This document shows, piece by piece, positions 7,422 through 15,207 of a stretch of 64,000 nt of DNA. The notes beneath the pieces were generated by a model. It ran no database searches. It saw nothing but the letters and a program-made list of their open reading frames with translations, and was not told where the DNA came from. Position 1 is the stretch's first letter; each line of letters begins with the position of its first letter. The stretch comes from an uncultured Sanguibacteroides sp. (lineage in GTDB: Bacteria; Bacteroidota; Bacteroidia; Bacteroidales; Marinifilaceae), in contig NZ_UQRQ01000009.1 in assembly GCF_900543425.1 (NCBI RefSeq), positions 82,666 to 146,665 of the forward strand. The letters are read 5' to 3'. A program made the translations under genes and the position numbers.

Positions 7422-10349
7422 TCAAAACGGCGTATCCGGTTCTTCAATTTCAATCCGTGAACCGTCAATTTTTTGCTCTTTTTTATCGTTTTTTTGGGGG
7501 TGTGGGGAATTTCGTTTAACAAGACGGACATGGAAACAATAAACATCCTTCCCGTCCCGGTACTCGCGTATATCGTCTCGCTTTCTTTCCGTTTCGGTCT
7601 TAAATAGATCCACAGGATTAAAAATGTATTCCTTCTCTTTATTAGATGCAAATCGACAATACAAGCGCAAACGTTCTTTAAATGTATTCATCTTCAAACT
7701 ACCGCGGAATTTCTCCGGCATTGTTTGCTGATAGGCATCATAAGCAACCTGTTTGTCCTGGTTACAATTCAATCGCTCCGGAGTGAACCATTCTTCGGCC
7801 CACCAGATGAACTCGTCCGTGATCTCTCTTTGGATAGTTCTCTTCTCTATCGATTCCATGGGCGGATTGATTCGACAACGAAATTTCAAATACACGTGGA
7901 GACATTGCGCCATAAAATTATAGAACTTATTCATTTCGTCTGTAGTGTAATCCGTCAATAAGTTCTTTCCAAATTCCGTATACGGACTACGCTCCATTAT
8001 CCCCATGGTGCGGTCCTCCGGATGATAATAGTCCGAAAACGCACTGAACCAGGTGCGTCTCCGGAGGGAGCTATCAAACTTCTTAATTCCGTGGTTAGAC
8101 GTAAAACTAAGCTTCGGGGCTTCATCAAACGGTATGATCTGCGTGTCACTATACAACGAACGGACCTCGAAATCTCCTGTGACTTTCGGCATGAACCGGT
8201 GCAGATCTACCGTCTCCTTCACGTCATCGATGTACACCTGTTCCGTTCTCCCTTTCTGTACACCGTCAAAAAGTTTTTCAACGTCGTCCATGGCCTTGCT
8301 CTGACCATCTCGGACATACTGCGCTCGCACCTTCCCCAGCGTCTTCATGGACAAAGATTTTCCCGTACCTCCAAGATGCTTCCCCTCCTGACTGATCTCC
8401 GTTTCCATACAATAAACCATGTACGCCTTACCTTCTTCCTTGTATCGAAACATCAAATACCCTAACGCCGCAACCTTTGAAATAAAATGCAGATCCTGCT
8501 CCTGTCGTTCATCCTCCGAAAGCGGCTTTCCGGCTTCTTCTTTTTTCCAATACACTCGGCCGGTATTATAAAAATACTTCAGCATGGAAAAATCCCGATC
8601 GTGAATTGTCAAGCTATATTTTTCAGCCTCCGGAAGACCGTCAATTTGTTCTTTCAATTCCTTGTACACGGGGGAAGCAGGGGGGCACTTAGCGAGCTTC
8701 TTTTGCAGATTCTGGTACTTGTCAGAATACTCGACATCAAACGATGGACTCTCAAGAATGAAATTATGCTCTATTATTTTCTGATCCAGCACGTATTTGC
8801 CAATCTTCTCCAGAGCCACTTTCTCGAATCCCTCCCTTGTAACCCGCACGGCCGTGTTCTGAAAAAACAAAAAATCGAAGTCTGGCCCGTAAGTTTTAAA
8901 ATCAAGATTAATGACCTTGATTCGATCAAGACTAGACAGCTTCACCTGGTTACTCCGGTGAATGGCATTCAGGAGATTTATATCATAATAGTCCGGATTC
9001 TTTTTCACCCAACGAATCAAGAAATCATTCACGTACTTCACGAAATCATCCTCCGCGATAATTCGCACGATATTATCCTGTATCTGGATGTACGTTATTT
9101 TTCTCCGTCCGGAAGGCATATCAAGACAATAAAATCCGTTCGCCTGGAGAAAGCCGTAAAGACACTCGTTATTAATATCAAAACCCGTGAAATTACCTTT
9201 CTTATCGAACTTTTTGTTCCAAAATCTTAGCGGTTGAGATATCTTCACGATATTTTTGAACGCCTTTCTGGGATCACGCACCTCACCATTGCGATAAAAC
9301 ATGAAGAAATCCTTAACATCTTTACTTGGCTTACCTTTAGAAGTTCTAAATCTTGCAAGATCCTCCGGCAATGCTATCACGTAAATATCCAAATAACGAA
9401 GTGCAATTCTATACATGGCTTGCAAACCCGTGTAATCTTGATCGTAAAGAATGTATAGATTTTTTGCAATCTTCGACAATATCCTGTACGTGGATAAATT
9501 TAACGGCTCCGTTTCCGAATTTAGCCAACAAACAGCAAACCCGGAAGCGTAAACATTCAACGCATCAGATCCTCCGGAACAGATCACTAGATCCTGTATT
9601 CTCTCATCAATTCCCCGATCTTCATCCACCTCCGGATATTTCCCGGACCTGGCATTCAAGATTAACTTTTCAACCTTCCGATCCGCAAAAACAAAATCTT
9701 CCGGTTTCTGTTTATAATACATGAAACGAACATCACCGAACGGCTGGTAAATCTTTCCCCAATCCTTGTAATCCCAAAAGAAAATAGGATAATTTTCGGT
9801 CGCCGAAATAATCCAGGATTCCCCCTTGTCATTTCTAGCCGTGATATAATAATCAAGCGGACACAATCCCATGTTATCACAATCTTCTTGTGTGATCTTA
9901 TACCCTAAACAACGTAGCTCAACATCGGTGAATTTACCTCCTTTCCGAAGTCCGATCTGAATCTCTTCTGACGATTGTGGAGCCTTCGAGATTTCCGGCT
10001 GCCTTAAATTCTTTTTTTCTGAACTTTCTTTTATCAGCTCCGAGGCAAATCTTTCAGCGATCCATCGAATTGCAGAAACAAAATCAAGTTGGTATTCAGT
10101 GATTACAAGCTGTACCGCATTTTTAGCTGTCGTGTCGGTCCCTCCCTTGTCCTGGAGCAACCAATATTTTCCACTTTTATGCTTAAAAACCGAGCACGAA
10201 GGAGATTTATCTTCTGATTCCGGACGGATCCGAAAGTTTCGTTTTTTCTCAAATCCAATTTTTGATTCCGGGTACAGCTGCTCGATCACAACTCGACCGC
10301 CGTCAGTAGCCAACCACAATTCTTCAAGTTCGATTCTATTTTCACTCAT
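7422..10349 (-). CDS. Phage primase-helicase (TOPRIM plus SF3 helicase)
   Basis: 975 residues. An N-terminal part (about 30-105) resembles the CHC2-type primase entry domain without the zinc cysteines (FRIRPESEDKSPSCSVFKHKSGKYW). A TOPRIM domain follows at about 253-330, with VICSGGSDAL and the metal-binding D303-x-D305 in LYDQDYTG. The C-terminal third is a superfamily-3 helicase: Walker A GGTGKS at 660-665, Walker B VYIDD at 705-709, sensor LSFTSNHG near 747-754, and an arginine cluster at 763-765. Proteins of this kind prime and unwind DNA for phage or satellite replication. It overlaps the preceding gene by 4 bp (ATGA), and the iteron cluster is directly downstream, where it may act. Confidence 0.87.
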   Translation of the reverse strand: MSENRIELEELWLATDGGRVVIEQLYPESKIGFEKKRNFRIRPESEDKSPSCSVFKHKSGKYWLLQDKGGTDTTAKNAVQLVITEYQLDFVSAIRWIAERFASELIKESSEKKNLRQPEISKAPQSSEEIQIGLRKGGKFTDVELRCLGYKITQEDCDNMGLCPLDYYITARNDKGESWIISATENYPIFFWDYKDWGKIYQPFGDVRFMYYKQKPEDFVFADRKVEKLILNARSGKYPEVDEDRGIDERIQDLVICSGGSDALNVYASGFAVCWLNSETEPLNLSTYRILSKIAKNLYILYDQDYTGLQAMYRIALRYLDIYVIALPEDLARFRTSKGKPSKDVKDFFMFYRNGEVRDPRKAFKNIVKISQPLRFWNKKFDKKGNFTGFDINNECLYGFLQANGFYCLDMPSGRRKITYIQIQDNIVRIIAEDDFVKYVNDFLIRWVKKNPDYYDINLLNAIHRSNQVKLSSLDRIKVINLDFKTYGPDFDFLFFQNTAVRVTREGFEKVALEKIGKYVLDQKIIEHNFILESPSFDVEYSDKYQNLQKKLAKCPPASPVYKELKEQIDGLPEAEKYSLTIHDRDFSMLKYFYNTGRVYWKKEEAGKPLSEDERQEQDLHFISKVAALGYLMFRYKEEGKAYMVYCMETEISQEGKHLGGTGKSLSMKTLGKVRAQYVRDGQSKAMDDVEKLFDGVQKGRTEQVYIDDVKETVDLHRFMPKVTGDFEVRSLYSDTQIIPFDEAPKLSFTSNHGIKKFDSSLRRRTWFSAFSDYYHPEDRTMGIMERSPYTEFGKNLLTDYTTDEMNKFYNFMAQCLHVYLKFRCRINPPMESIEKRTIQREITDEFIWWAEEWFTPERLNCNQDKQVAYDAYQQTMPEKFRGSLKMNTFKERLRLYCRFASNKEKEYIFNPVDLFKTETERKRDDIREYRDGKDVYCFHVRLVKRNSPHPQKNDKKEQKIDGSRIEIEEPDTPF

Positions 10350-10669
10350 AATTCTATCGTTAAAACCTTTTCATCCTGGGAGAAAAGATCTACATGCACA
10401 AAGCCTGTCCTTAAAAATAATTTTTTGTTAAAGTACCGGGCAACGCGTTGTATTTCATCGATATCCGGAGACAACTCTCCTTTCATCAATAATCCCCATC
10501 TCTTCTGCTTTATTCCAATCGATCCATAAAACTTTCTGGTTAAGACAACCTCTCCACCTCCAACGGCAGCCGTAACAAATACACGAAAAAAAAGTGGGGA
10601 AATCAAGCCCGGCTTGGGACGATTCGGTCCTCTAAGTTTTACTTTTTTTATTATTACCCTATCATTCAT
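10346..10669 (-). CDS. Hypothetical phage early protein
   Basis: 107 residues, basic, with a beta-rich N-terminus (KVKLRGPNRPKPGLISPLFFRVFVTAAVGG) and an amphipathic C-terminal helix. It overlaps both neighbours by 4 bp (ATGA junctions), so it is translationally coupled to the 110-residue protein before it and the primase-helicase after it. This suggests a replication accessory role. No family recognised. Confidence 0.65.
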   Translation of the reverse strand: MNDRVIIKKVKLRGPNRPKPGLISPLFFRVFVTAAVGGGEVVLTRKFYGSIGIKQKRWGLLMKGELSPDIDEIQRVARYFNKKLFLRTGFVHVDLFSQDEKVLTIEL

Positions 10670-10998
10670 TTTACTTTACATTTACGTAACAGTAATAATT
10701 CTATTTCTGAATCTTCCCGCAAACAAGGAAATTTGTTCATCAAAGCCTGAATCAACCTCTCTTTACTCATCCCGTAAGCCCAATAACAATTACTTTCCGG
10801 AAGTTCCTTTAATGTATACACGAACATATCTAACAACTCAGCATAAATCTCATTCTCCCCGTCATTTGCCAACTTGTAAAGTTCTCCTTCCCGTCCATTA
10901 ACCAACCGACATCGAATCGCATAATTACCTCGTGCCGGCAGAACAATCGCAAAACAAGAATGTTTTGGGATACTATGTTTTACCGTAATAATATCCAT
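10666..10998 (-). CDS. Hypothetical phage early protein
   Basis: 110 residues with a beta-rich first half and a helical second half (YAELLDMFVYTLKELPESN), ending in a short Lys/Cys/Arg tail. Its stop overlaps the next start (ATGA). It belongs to the same coupled set as the primase-helicase. No family recognised. Confidence 0.65.
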   Translation of the reverse strand: MDIITVKHSIPKHSCFAIVLPARGNYAIRCRLVNGREGELYKLANDGENEIYAELLDMFVYTLKELPESNCYWAYGMSKERLIQALMNKFPCLREDSEIELLLLRKCKVK

Positions 10999-11007
10999 AC
11001 TATTAAT

Positions 11008-11190
11008 TTACTGAATATAAGTCTGCACGACAAAATTAAACTCCGTTAGAAGTTGTCTAATCTGGAGTATCTCATATGGATTTTTTCCGAACGGATAAAA
11101 GATAGTCCGTTCCCTAGTTATGCATCGTATACCATTTTTTCGTAAACGGTATAGGATATTACTTTTTCGCTTGTATTTCTTTGCATCCAT
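11008..11190 (-). CDS. Small basic phage protein
   Basis: 60 residues, strongly basic N-terminus (MDAKKYKRKSNILYRLRKNGIRCITRERT). The start is preceded by a version of the repeated early-gene leader (GAAAACAACTTGGAGC), which supports this ATG. Possibly nucleic-acid binding. No family recognised. Confidence 0.6.
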   Translation of the reverse strand: MDAKKYKRKSNILYRLRKNGIRCITRERTIFYPFGKNPYEILQIRQLLTEFNFVVQTYIQ

Positions 11191-11212
11191 GCTCCAAGTT
11201 GTTTTCTTTCAG

Positions 11213-11479
11213 TTATTTCAAATAAGTTAGTAATTCAATAATACATTCGGGGACCTCAGATAATTGTATCTCTGGTATATACTTAAAACAGAAAGCATTA
11301 TTTGTATGAATTTCTATCTCAGACAAGCGAGATCCCGACGGAGAACCATTCCCAAAATCCCATTCAGAATTGTAATCGACGCATAAGCAATGTTTTTCAT
11401 CCTTTGTAAAAAAATAGGTTTGATCACCCGGTTTACGAGTTAAACAATGTACCTTAATTTTTAATTGTTGTTCTTCCAT
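11213..11479 (-). CDS. Small phage early protein, unknown
   Basis: 88 residues, mostly beta in pattern, with a Gly/Ser loop (NGSPSGSRL) in the middle. The start is fixed by the leader GAAAACAATTTGAAGC directly before the ATG, shared with several neighbours. No family recognised. Confidence 0.6.
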   Translation of the reverse strand: MEEQQLKIKVHCLTRKPGDQTYFFTKDEKHCLCVDYNSEWDFGNGSPSGSRLSEIEIHTNNAFCFKYIPEIQLSEVPECIIELLTYLK

Positions 11480-11508
11480 GCTTCAAATTGTTTTCGATTA
11501 GTTTTTAT

Positions 11509-11769
11509 TTATTTGTCCTCTCTTTGTTCTATAACATGTTGAACTGTAAGTTGATTAACGATGTAACTAAATTCTAATAGTGTTTTTTTATCGCCTGTTA
11601 TTTGATTGTACATGTTACAGGTGGCCATATTTATAGCTGTAAAAAATTCGGTTACATGCTCTTCCCAGTCTTCCAGATGGTTCATACATTCTTCATCTTG
11701 TAGCATTTCAGACAGTTGCGTCTGTATAGCAGCCGCATATTGAATTTTCTTACAATTTTTTTTGTTCAT
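11509..11769 (-). CDS. Small phage early protein, helical
   Basis: 86 residues, acidic and predicted to be helical almost throughout (ECMNHLEDWEEHVTEFFTAINMATCN). Its leader differs from the one shared by its neighbours. No family recognised. Confidence 0.58.
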   Translation of the reverse strand: MNKKNCKKIQYAAAIQTQLSEMLQDEECMNHLEDWEEHVTEFFTAINMATCNMYNQITGDKKTLLEFSYIVNQLTVQHVIEQREDK

Positions 11770-11779
11770 ATCTCAATAG

Positions 11780-12157
11780 TTAAAGTTTTGTATTGTCTAA
11801 ATCAAATTCATACTCAGTATCAGGATATCCCACCTGCTCGTACCACACAGCATAATTCTCACGATCCGGGGCAATTGTTAGGACGTCATTATTTACTATA
11901 CGCTGGAATTGTAATCCTTCAACATAATCGCATTCGTTAACCATCACATTGTAAGCTACTTCTTTTGCAAGGTTCAAATACGGGTAATTATTTTCATCGA
12001 TACGATCAAGTTCCTCTAAACAAAGCTCATCAGGCTCCCCTGTAATGTCGTTCATGTGTTTAGACCAAGCTTTTATAAACTTATTATCTATTTTATTTTC
12101 GTCAAGCTCAATCGTGTAGGTTTGTTCTCGTTTTACTGTAATTGTAATTTTTTTCAT
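11780..12157 (-). CDS. Phage early protein, acidic, unknown
   Basis: 125 residues. It starts with a beta-strand repeat (KKITITVKREQTYTIELDE) and continues strongly acidic, ending EYEFDLDNTKL. High acidity and small size are typical of phage proteins that mimic DNA or inhibit host enzymes, but that is speculation. The ATG follows the shared leader GAAAACGATTTGAAC. No family recognised. Confidence 0.6.
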   Translation of the reverse strand: MKKITITVKREQTYTIELDENKIDNKFIKAWSKHMNDITGEPDELCLEELDRIDENNYPYLNLAKEVAYNVMVNECDYVEGLQFQRIVNNDVLTIAPDRENYAVWYEQVGYPDTEYEFDLDNTKL

Positions 12158-12171
12158 AGTTCAAATCGTTT

Positions 12172-12453
12172 TCAACTTAATTTATCCATAAAACTTTCGT
12201 AATCCGGACACGTGCCCCGGCAAACCATATCATACTGCCTTGATAATTTGCACATGACGCTTTCCTTGTTCATTTTATCACAAAACGCCTTGGATGCTTT
12301 ATCTTTTACTTCCTCGTTCGCTCTGTTATGCCCAGCTCTATATGCATTAGTTACCAGTTTAAGAACATCCATGCGGTCAATGCAATTAGGCTGCGAATCG
12401 CATATTCTCTTTGCATAAGCTAACGCCAATATTGTCACAGTTTTCTTTTTCAT
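12172..12453 (-). CDS. Small phage early protein with several cysteines
   Basis: 93 residues with six cysteines spread along a largely helical chain (residues near 18, 24, 58, 68, 78, 82), including CRGTC near the C-terminus. They could bind metal, though the spacing matches no motif I know. The leader before the ATG (GAAAACAATAAGAAT) is a weaker copy of the shared one. Confidence 0.58.
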   Translation of the reverse strand: MKKKTVTILALAYAKRICDSQPNCIDRMDVLKLVTNAYRAGHNRANEEVKDKASKAFCDKMNKESVMCKLSRQYDMVCRGTCPDYESFMDKLS

Positions 12454-12467
12454 ATTCTTATTGTTTT

Positions 12468-12656
12468 CTAATTAACTTTTAATGTTTTAGATATATGTAC
12501 TGGGTACCAAACTTTAGCTTTTGTAACTGTGTCAATGCCATTAAACCAAATCTTTCCTTTTTCTACCGTTTGAAACGATGTTATTTTTGCAAGTTTTATA
12601 TTGCCTTTTGCGTTTCGATAAGGAACTACATCACCTATTTTGTAGTCATTTTCCAT
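12468..12656 (-). CDS. Small phage early protein, beta-rich
   Basis: 62 residues, a run of short strands (YKIGDVVPYRNAKGNIKLAKI, KIWFNGIDTVTKAKVWYPVHI), compatible with a small barrel of SH3 or OB type. The shared leader GAAAACGATTTAAAGT lies directly before the ATG. No family recognised. Confidence 0.58.
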   Translation of the reverse strand: MENDYKIGDVVPYRNAKGNIKLAKITSFQTVEKGKIWFNGIDTVTKAKVWYPVHISKTLKVN

Positions 12657-12674
12657 ACTTTAAATCGTTTTCAA

Positions 12675-12740
12675 TTAATCATTTAACTTTTCAATTAATT
12701 CTGTTCCACATGTCATAATACCATCATATAACTTATACAT
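12675..12740 (-). pseudogene. Displaced C-terminal part of the deoxyribosyltransferase-like gene
   Basis: After the stop of the next gene upstream, the other frame continues for 21 codons (starting MYKLYDG and ending with a TAA at 12675). Its ATG overlaps that gene's TGA as TGATG. Read without a break across the eight-G tract at 12752-12759 (one extra G), the two frames join as ...VWGG-EPELMYKLYDG.... This resembles the EPELMY-type ending of nucleoside 2-deoxyribosyltransferase-like proteins. It may equally be a coupled 21-residue peptide, but the displaced tail is likelier. Confidence 0.5.
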
Positions 12741-13102
12741 CAATTCCGGTTCCCCCCCCAAACCTGATAAACATAGACTTTTTTACCAGCTCCCTTCATC
12801 CATCCTGCTTCTGAATGTGCAGAACGTCCACAGGGTAGAAGCAATATGCAAACGTCTGCCCATTTCATCGCATCAAAATCAGACTTAAAACCAGCCTCTG
12901 CAATCGGATGTTTTAAAGCATTCTTAAATTCAGAAGTTTTCCATTGTTGCCAATTTTCATCAATACTCGACCATTGAAACCCGCCATTCCCGTGAGGAGG
13001 ATTTTTAAAGTCATATACTTCATGTCCATTTTCACGAAGGAAATAAATCATATCCCGATGATATTGATTCCTCCAACTACTTGCTACATATATTTTTGCC
13101 AT
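12740..13102 (-). CDS. Nucleoside 2-deoxyribosyltransferase-like protein, truncated by a frameshift
   Basis: 120 residues as read. The family pattern is clear: MAKIYVASSWRN at the start (substrate loop), D-F-K-N-P near 51, SDFDAMKWADVCILLLPCGRSAHSEAGWMKGAGKKVYVY at 75-113, with the probable catalytic Glu in HSEAGW. Such enzymes exchange or hydrolyse the base of nucleosides or nucleotides, and in phages may feed nucleotide pools or modify signals. The last codons run into a tract of eight G (plus-strand C at 12752-12759). A one-base shift there restores a normal C-terminus of 142 residues in total. This may be a true mutation, slippage-controlled expression, or a sequencing error. Confidence 0.72.
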   Translation of the reverse strand: MAKIYVASSWRNQYHRDMIYFLRENGHEVYDFKNPPHGNGGFQWSSIDENWQQWKTSEFKNALKHPIAEAGFKSDFDAMKWADVCILLLPCGRSAHSEAGWMKGAGKKVYVYQVWGGNRN

Positions 13103-13122
13103 ACTTCAAATTATTTAAACTA

Positions 13123-13364
13123 TCAATTAAAAACTTCTTGCGCACACAATTCCAAATTATTCAAAACATCATTCAAAGCCGATACGTCTGAAATTAAAAC
13201 AGGTCGAGCATTTACACCTGCTCTCGGTCCAACAATACCGCATTCTTCCATTAAATCGAGAAGCCGATTCGGAATTTTATTTGAATACCTGCCGTCCTTG
13301 CGCTTTGCTTTGTTACAACAAATTCGGAGATTGCTTTAAAAAGAGAATCATTTATTACTTTCAT
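13123..13364 (-). pseudogene. FtsK gamma-like winged-helix protein, frame broken
   Basis: From the ATG at 13364 the frame reads 37 residues, ending with ...KFRIGFSI and a stop at 13251. The -1 frame then carries RLLDLMEECGIVGPRAG...ARPVLI and ends at 13123. Joined, this is the pattern of the FtsK gamma (KOPS-reading) winged helix: L-F-K...Q-x-K-F-R-I-G...R-L-x-D-x-M-E-E-x-G-I-V-G-P. At the break lies CGGCTTCTCG (minus strand, 13257-13266), and a second tandem copy of these 10 bases would restore the frame exactly. So one copy of a direct repeat may have been lost. The original was about 80 residues, a free-standing gamma domain. Confidence 0.6.
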
Positions 13365-13366
13365 AT

Positions 13367-13639
13367 TCAAATTGTTAATATTAAATCAAAATCCTTCGCA
13401 CGAGATCCTTGAACGAAAGCTCGTCCAATACAATCCCAAGTAACAAAAATCCTAAAACATTCTGTTTCAACTATTCCACTTACTCTATCCACGAATAACG
13501 ATTTTGCTTGATACCTAAACTCTGAAAACAAACATTTAAAACCTCGTTCTTTTGTTTTCAATGATGCCTCCTCATACTCATGAACCCGATGCATTGCATG
13601 TACAATGGGCTTCTCTAATTGTTTTTCATCTTTTTTCAT
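13367..13639 (-). CDS. Hypothetical phage early protein
   Basis: 90 residues, charged N-terminus, then a beta-rich part with aromatic residues (FKCLFSEFRYQAKSLFVDRVSG, CFRIFVTWDCIGRAF). No family recognised. It starts just after the tRNA-like element and is the first of the small-gene run downstream of the LuxR-type regulator. Confidence 0.58.
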   Translation of the reverse strand: MKKDEKQLEKPIVHAMHRVHEYEEASLKTKERGFKCLFSEFRYQAKSLFVDRVSGIVETECFRIFVTWDCIGRAFVQGSRAKDFDLILTI

Positions 13640-13664
13640 ACTCTCTTATTTTTAAGTTGGGGTG

Positions 13665-13763
13665 CGGAGAGAACGGGATTCGAACCCGCATGAGCGACTT
13701 CTGTTAGCACGTACCGGCATGACCTCGCTCTCACATTTTACTTAAACCGATCAGATCCTCTCC
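13665..13763 (-). other. tRNA-like element, decayed or atypical
   Basis: Read on the minus strand, 13665-13689 is a textbook tRNA 3' end: T stem GCGGG/CCCGT, loop TTCGAAT, then TCTCTCC and a G. A matching GGAGAGG, able to pair over seven bases, lies at 13757-13763. The 65 bases between do not fold into standard D and anticodon arms, so I cannot assign an anticodon. It may be a decayed tRNA, a long-variable-arm form, or a tRNA-derived attachment or regulatory site. It occupies the gap between two phage genes. Confidence 0.4.
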
Positions 13764-13774
13764 AGTACCGGGCT

Positions 13775-14368
13775 TTATTCTTCCCGGCATTTATGTAATG
13801 GCTGAATACCCAAAACGACAGCTTTTGCCGCTAAAGCAGCTCCATTCGATGCTGAAAGTTTTTCTTTTAGTCTCTCCACTCTACTTTTTACGGCCGCTTT
13901 AGACAAACTAAGATGATCTGCAATTTGTTTAACTGGATAACCAGCAACAAACTCATGTAAAGTTTCCACATCACGACTCTTTAATCCGGAAGATTGTCCA
14001 CAAAAAATGCCACGCCCAGGACAGTTTATTTTTAAACAAGCAGAATTATATTGATCCGGAGTAATTCTTCCGTCAATACAATCGGGATCTCCATCGAGCG
14101 ATCCGAACTTACAAAACAACCATCTTTTAAAACCACTTTCAAAACCCGTTATACCTAATATATCACGGATAAAACGCTGTCCCTCTTTATCCATGATATA
14201 TTGATCTACAAACAGTCTTTTTTCCATACTTGGTAAATTTTGAAAAAGTAAACATTGCCCCTGATGCATTGCATAAATTTCATAACCTTTCACAAAGACT
14301 TCCGTCCCCGTAAATAAGCCAGCAGGAAATTTGTTATTTCCTTCATCAATAACTACATTTGTTCCCAT
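13775..14368 (-). CDS. LuxR-type HTH regulator of the phage early region
   Basis: 197 residues. Residues about 130-190 form a LuxR/sigma-4-like helix-turn-helix: LKSRDVETLHEFVAGYPVKQIADHLSLSKAAVKSRVERLKEKL. Before it are CPGRGIFCG-type cysteines (three in about 15 residues, near 112-123) and a 'RITPDQYNSACLKINCPGRG' segment that could bind metal. The N-terminal 100 residues are unassigned. It is the first sizeable gene after the ribbon-helix-helix gene on the early transcript, so an activator of later genes is likely (inference). Confidence 0.72.
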   Translation of the reverse strand: MGTNVVIDEGNNKFPAGLFTGTEVFVKGYEIYAMHQGQCLLFQNLPSMEKRLFVDQYIMDKEGQRFIRDILGITGFESGFKRWLFCKFGSLDGDPDCIDGRITPDQYNSACLKINCPGRGIFCGQSSGLKSRDVETLHEFVAGYPVKQIADHLSLSKAAVKSRVERLKEKLSASNGAALAAKAVVLGIQPLHKCREE

Positions 14369-14383
14369 AATCGTAAAGATTAG

Positions 14384-14420
14384 GATCCCGCTGTAAGTTT
14401 TCCAGACCTGAAGCGGGATC
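14384..14420. promoter_or_regulatory. Inverted repeat before the LuxR-type gene
   Basis: A 9-bp perfect stem (GATCCCGCT/AGCGGGATC) with a 19-nt loop, between the ribbon-helix-helix gene's stop and the LuxR-type gene's start. On the plus strand it is followed by TTTTGTTT, so it could stop rightward transcription. On the minus strand it could be a leader hairpin or operator. Confidence 0.45.
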
Positions 14421-14431
14421 TTTTGTTTAAC

Positions 14432-14605
14432 TTATTTTGTTAGATACTCAGCAAGAGCCAAACGGACAACAACCGATTCTTTCATATTATCCTTTTTAGC
14501 TCTCTTCTTTATTTCTTCTTTCATCTGCTTAGAGATCAACACATACAATCTTTCCGTCGATTGCATAAATGCCAAATTCATACTTTTTACCGTTTTTTCT
14601 TCCAT
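14432..14605 (-). CDS. Ribbon-helix-helix DNA-binding protein
   Basis: 57 residues. The pattern RLYVLISKQMKEEIKKRAKKDNMKESVVVRLALAEYL is that of the CopG/Arc fold: a short strand followed by two helices with the turn near DNMKES. It is the first gene on the leftward early transcript, opposite the XRE repressor across 64 bp. This is the layout of a Cro/Arc-like switch partner. It probably binds operators in that short divergent region (inference). Confidence 0.7.
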   Translation of the reverse strand: MEEKTVKSMNLAFMQSTERLYVLISKQMKEEIKKRAKKDNMKESVVVRLALAEYLTK

Positions 14606-14628
14606 ATATTCTACGTATATTTATACCA

Positions 14629-14661
14629 CAAATATAAATATATAACTTTTAAAAAGGCAAA
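14629..14661 (-). promoter_or_regulatory. Leftward early promoter
   Basis: On the minus strand TTTG (14661-14658) is followed after 21 bp by TATATTTG (14636-14629), the Bacteroides-type -33/-7 pair. Transcription would start near 14622, 17 bp before the ribbon-helix-helix ATG. The site lies within the 64-bp divergent region, where the XRE repressor is expected to act. Confidence 0.6.
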
Positions 14662-14669
14662 TATTTTAC

Positions 14670-15071
14670 ATGAAAAAGTCAGAAAATTGCAATATTTCTT
14701 CTATATATGTGAAAATAAAAGAGTTACTTAAGACAAAAAAAGTTACATATAATGAACTCGCCGACATGGTAGGGTTTACTCGTCCAACAGTTGCGAATTG
14801 GTTTAAAGGGACCTCGAAAATTGATGTGGACACGTTACCTATCATTGCTCAAAAATTAAATGTTCCTGTATCCTATTTCTATGACAATAGCGAAAATAAT
14901 ACAATACCTAATTCCACTTCTGACAGGGAGCAACTTTTAAAAGAACTTGTCAAAGAAAAGGATGCGCGCATAATTCTATTGGAGGAAAAAATAAAAATGT
15001 TAGAACTAATAGGCAAAAAAACGTCTGTCCCTCCGGAAGAAGATGTAGAATGTGCAGATGCCGTTGGATAG
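14670..15071 (+). CDS. XRE-family phage repressor
   Basis: 133 residues. Residues 12-66 are a Cro/CI-type helix-turn-helix (KIKELLKTKKVTYNELADMVGFTRPTVANWFKGTSKIDVDTLPIIAQKLNVPVSYFY). Residues 85-112 form a coiled coil (REQLLKELVKEKDARIILLEEKIKMLE), likely the dimer zone. There is no LexA-type protease domain, so induction would not be by RecA-driven self-cleavage. It is transcribed away from the leftward early genes and is the last phage gene on this side. Confidence 0.83.
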   Translation: MKKSENCNISSIYVKIKELLKTKKVTYNELADMVGFTRPTVANWFKGTSKIDVDTLPIIAQKLNVPVSYFYDNSENNTIPNSTSDREQLLKELVKEKDARIILLEEKIKMLELIGKKTSVPPEEDVECADAVG

Positions 15072-15207
15072 GTGAAATGAAGAAAATTATTAAATATTAA
15101 AATGATCATTATGGACAAATTGCCCAGCCCTATAAATAGATAATAATCAATCAATTGTTCATCTTTCGCAGCTTCCCTGCTGCTCCACAAAAACATTGAT
15201 TACCTAC

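Noticed and set aside
13665..13763. Standard tRNA gene call
   Set aside because: Only T arm and acceptor fit. D and anticodon arms cannot be formed, so no anticodon is assigned.
1..15071. Mu-like transposable phage
   Set aside because: No transposase A/B genes are seen, and the control and replication genes point to an origin-based phage. The left part is unseen, so this is not final.
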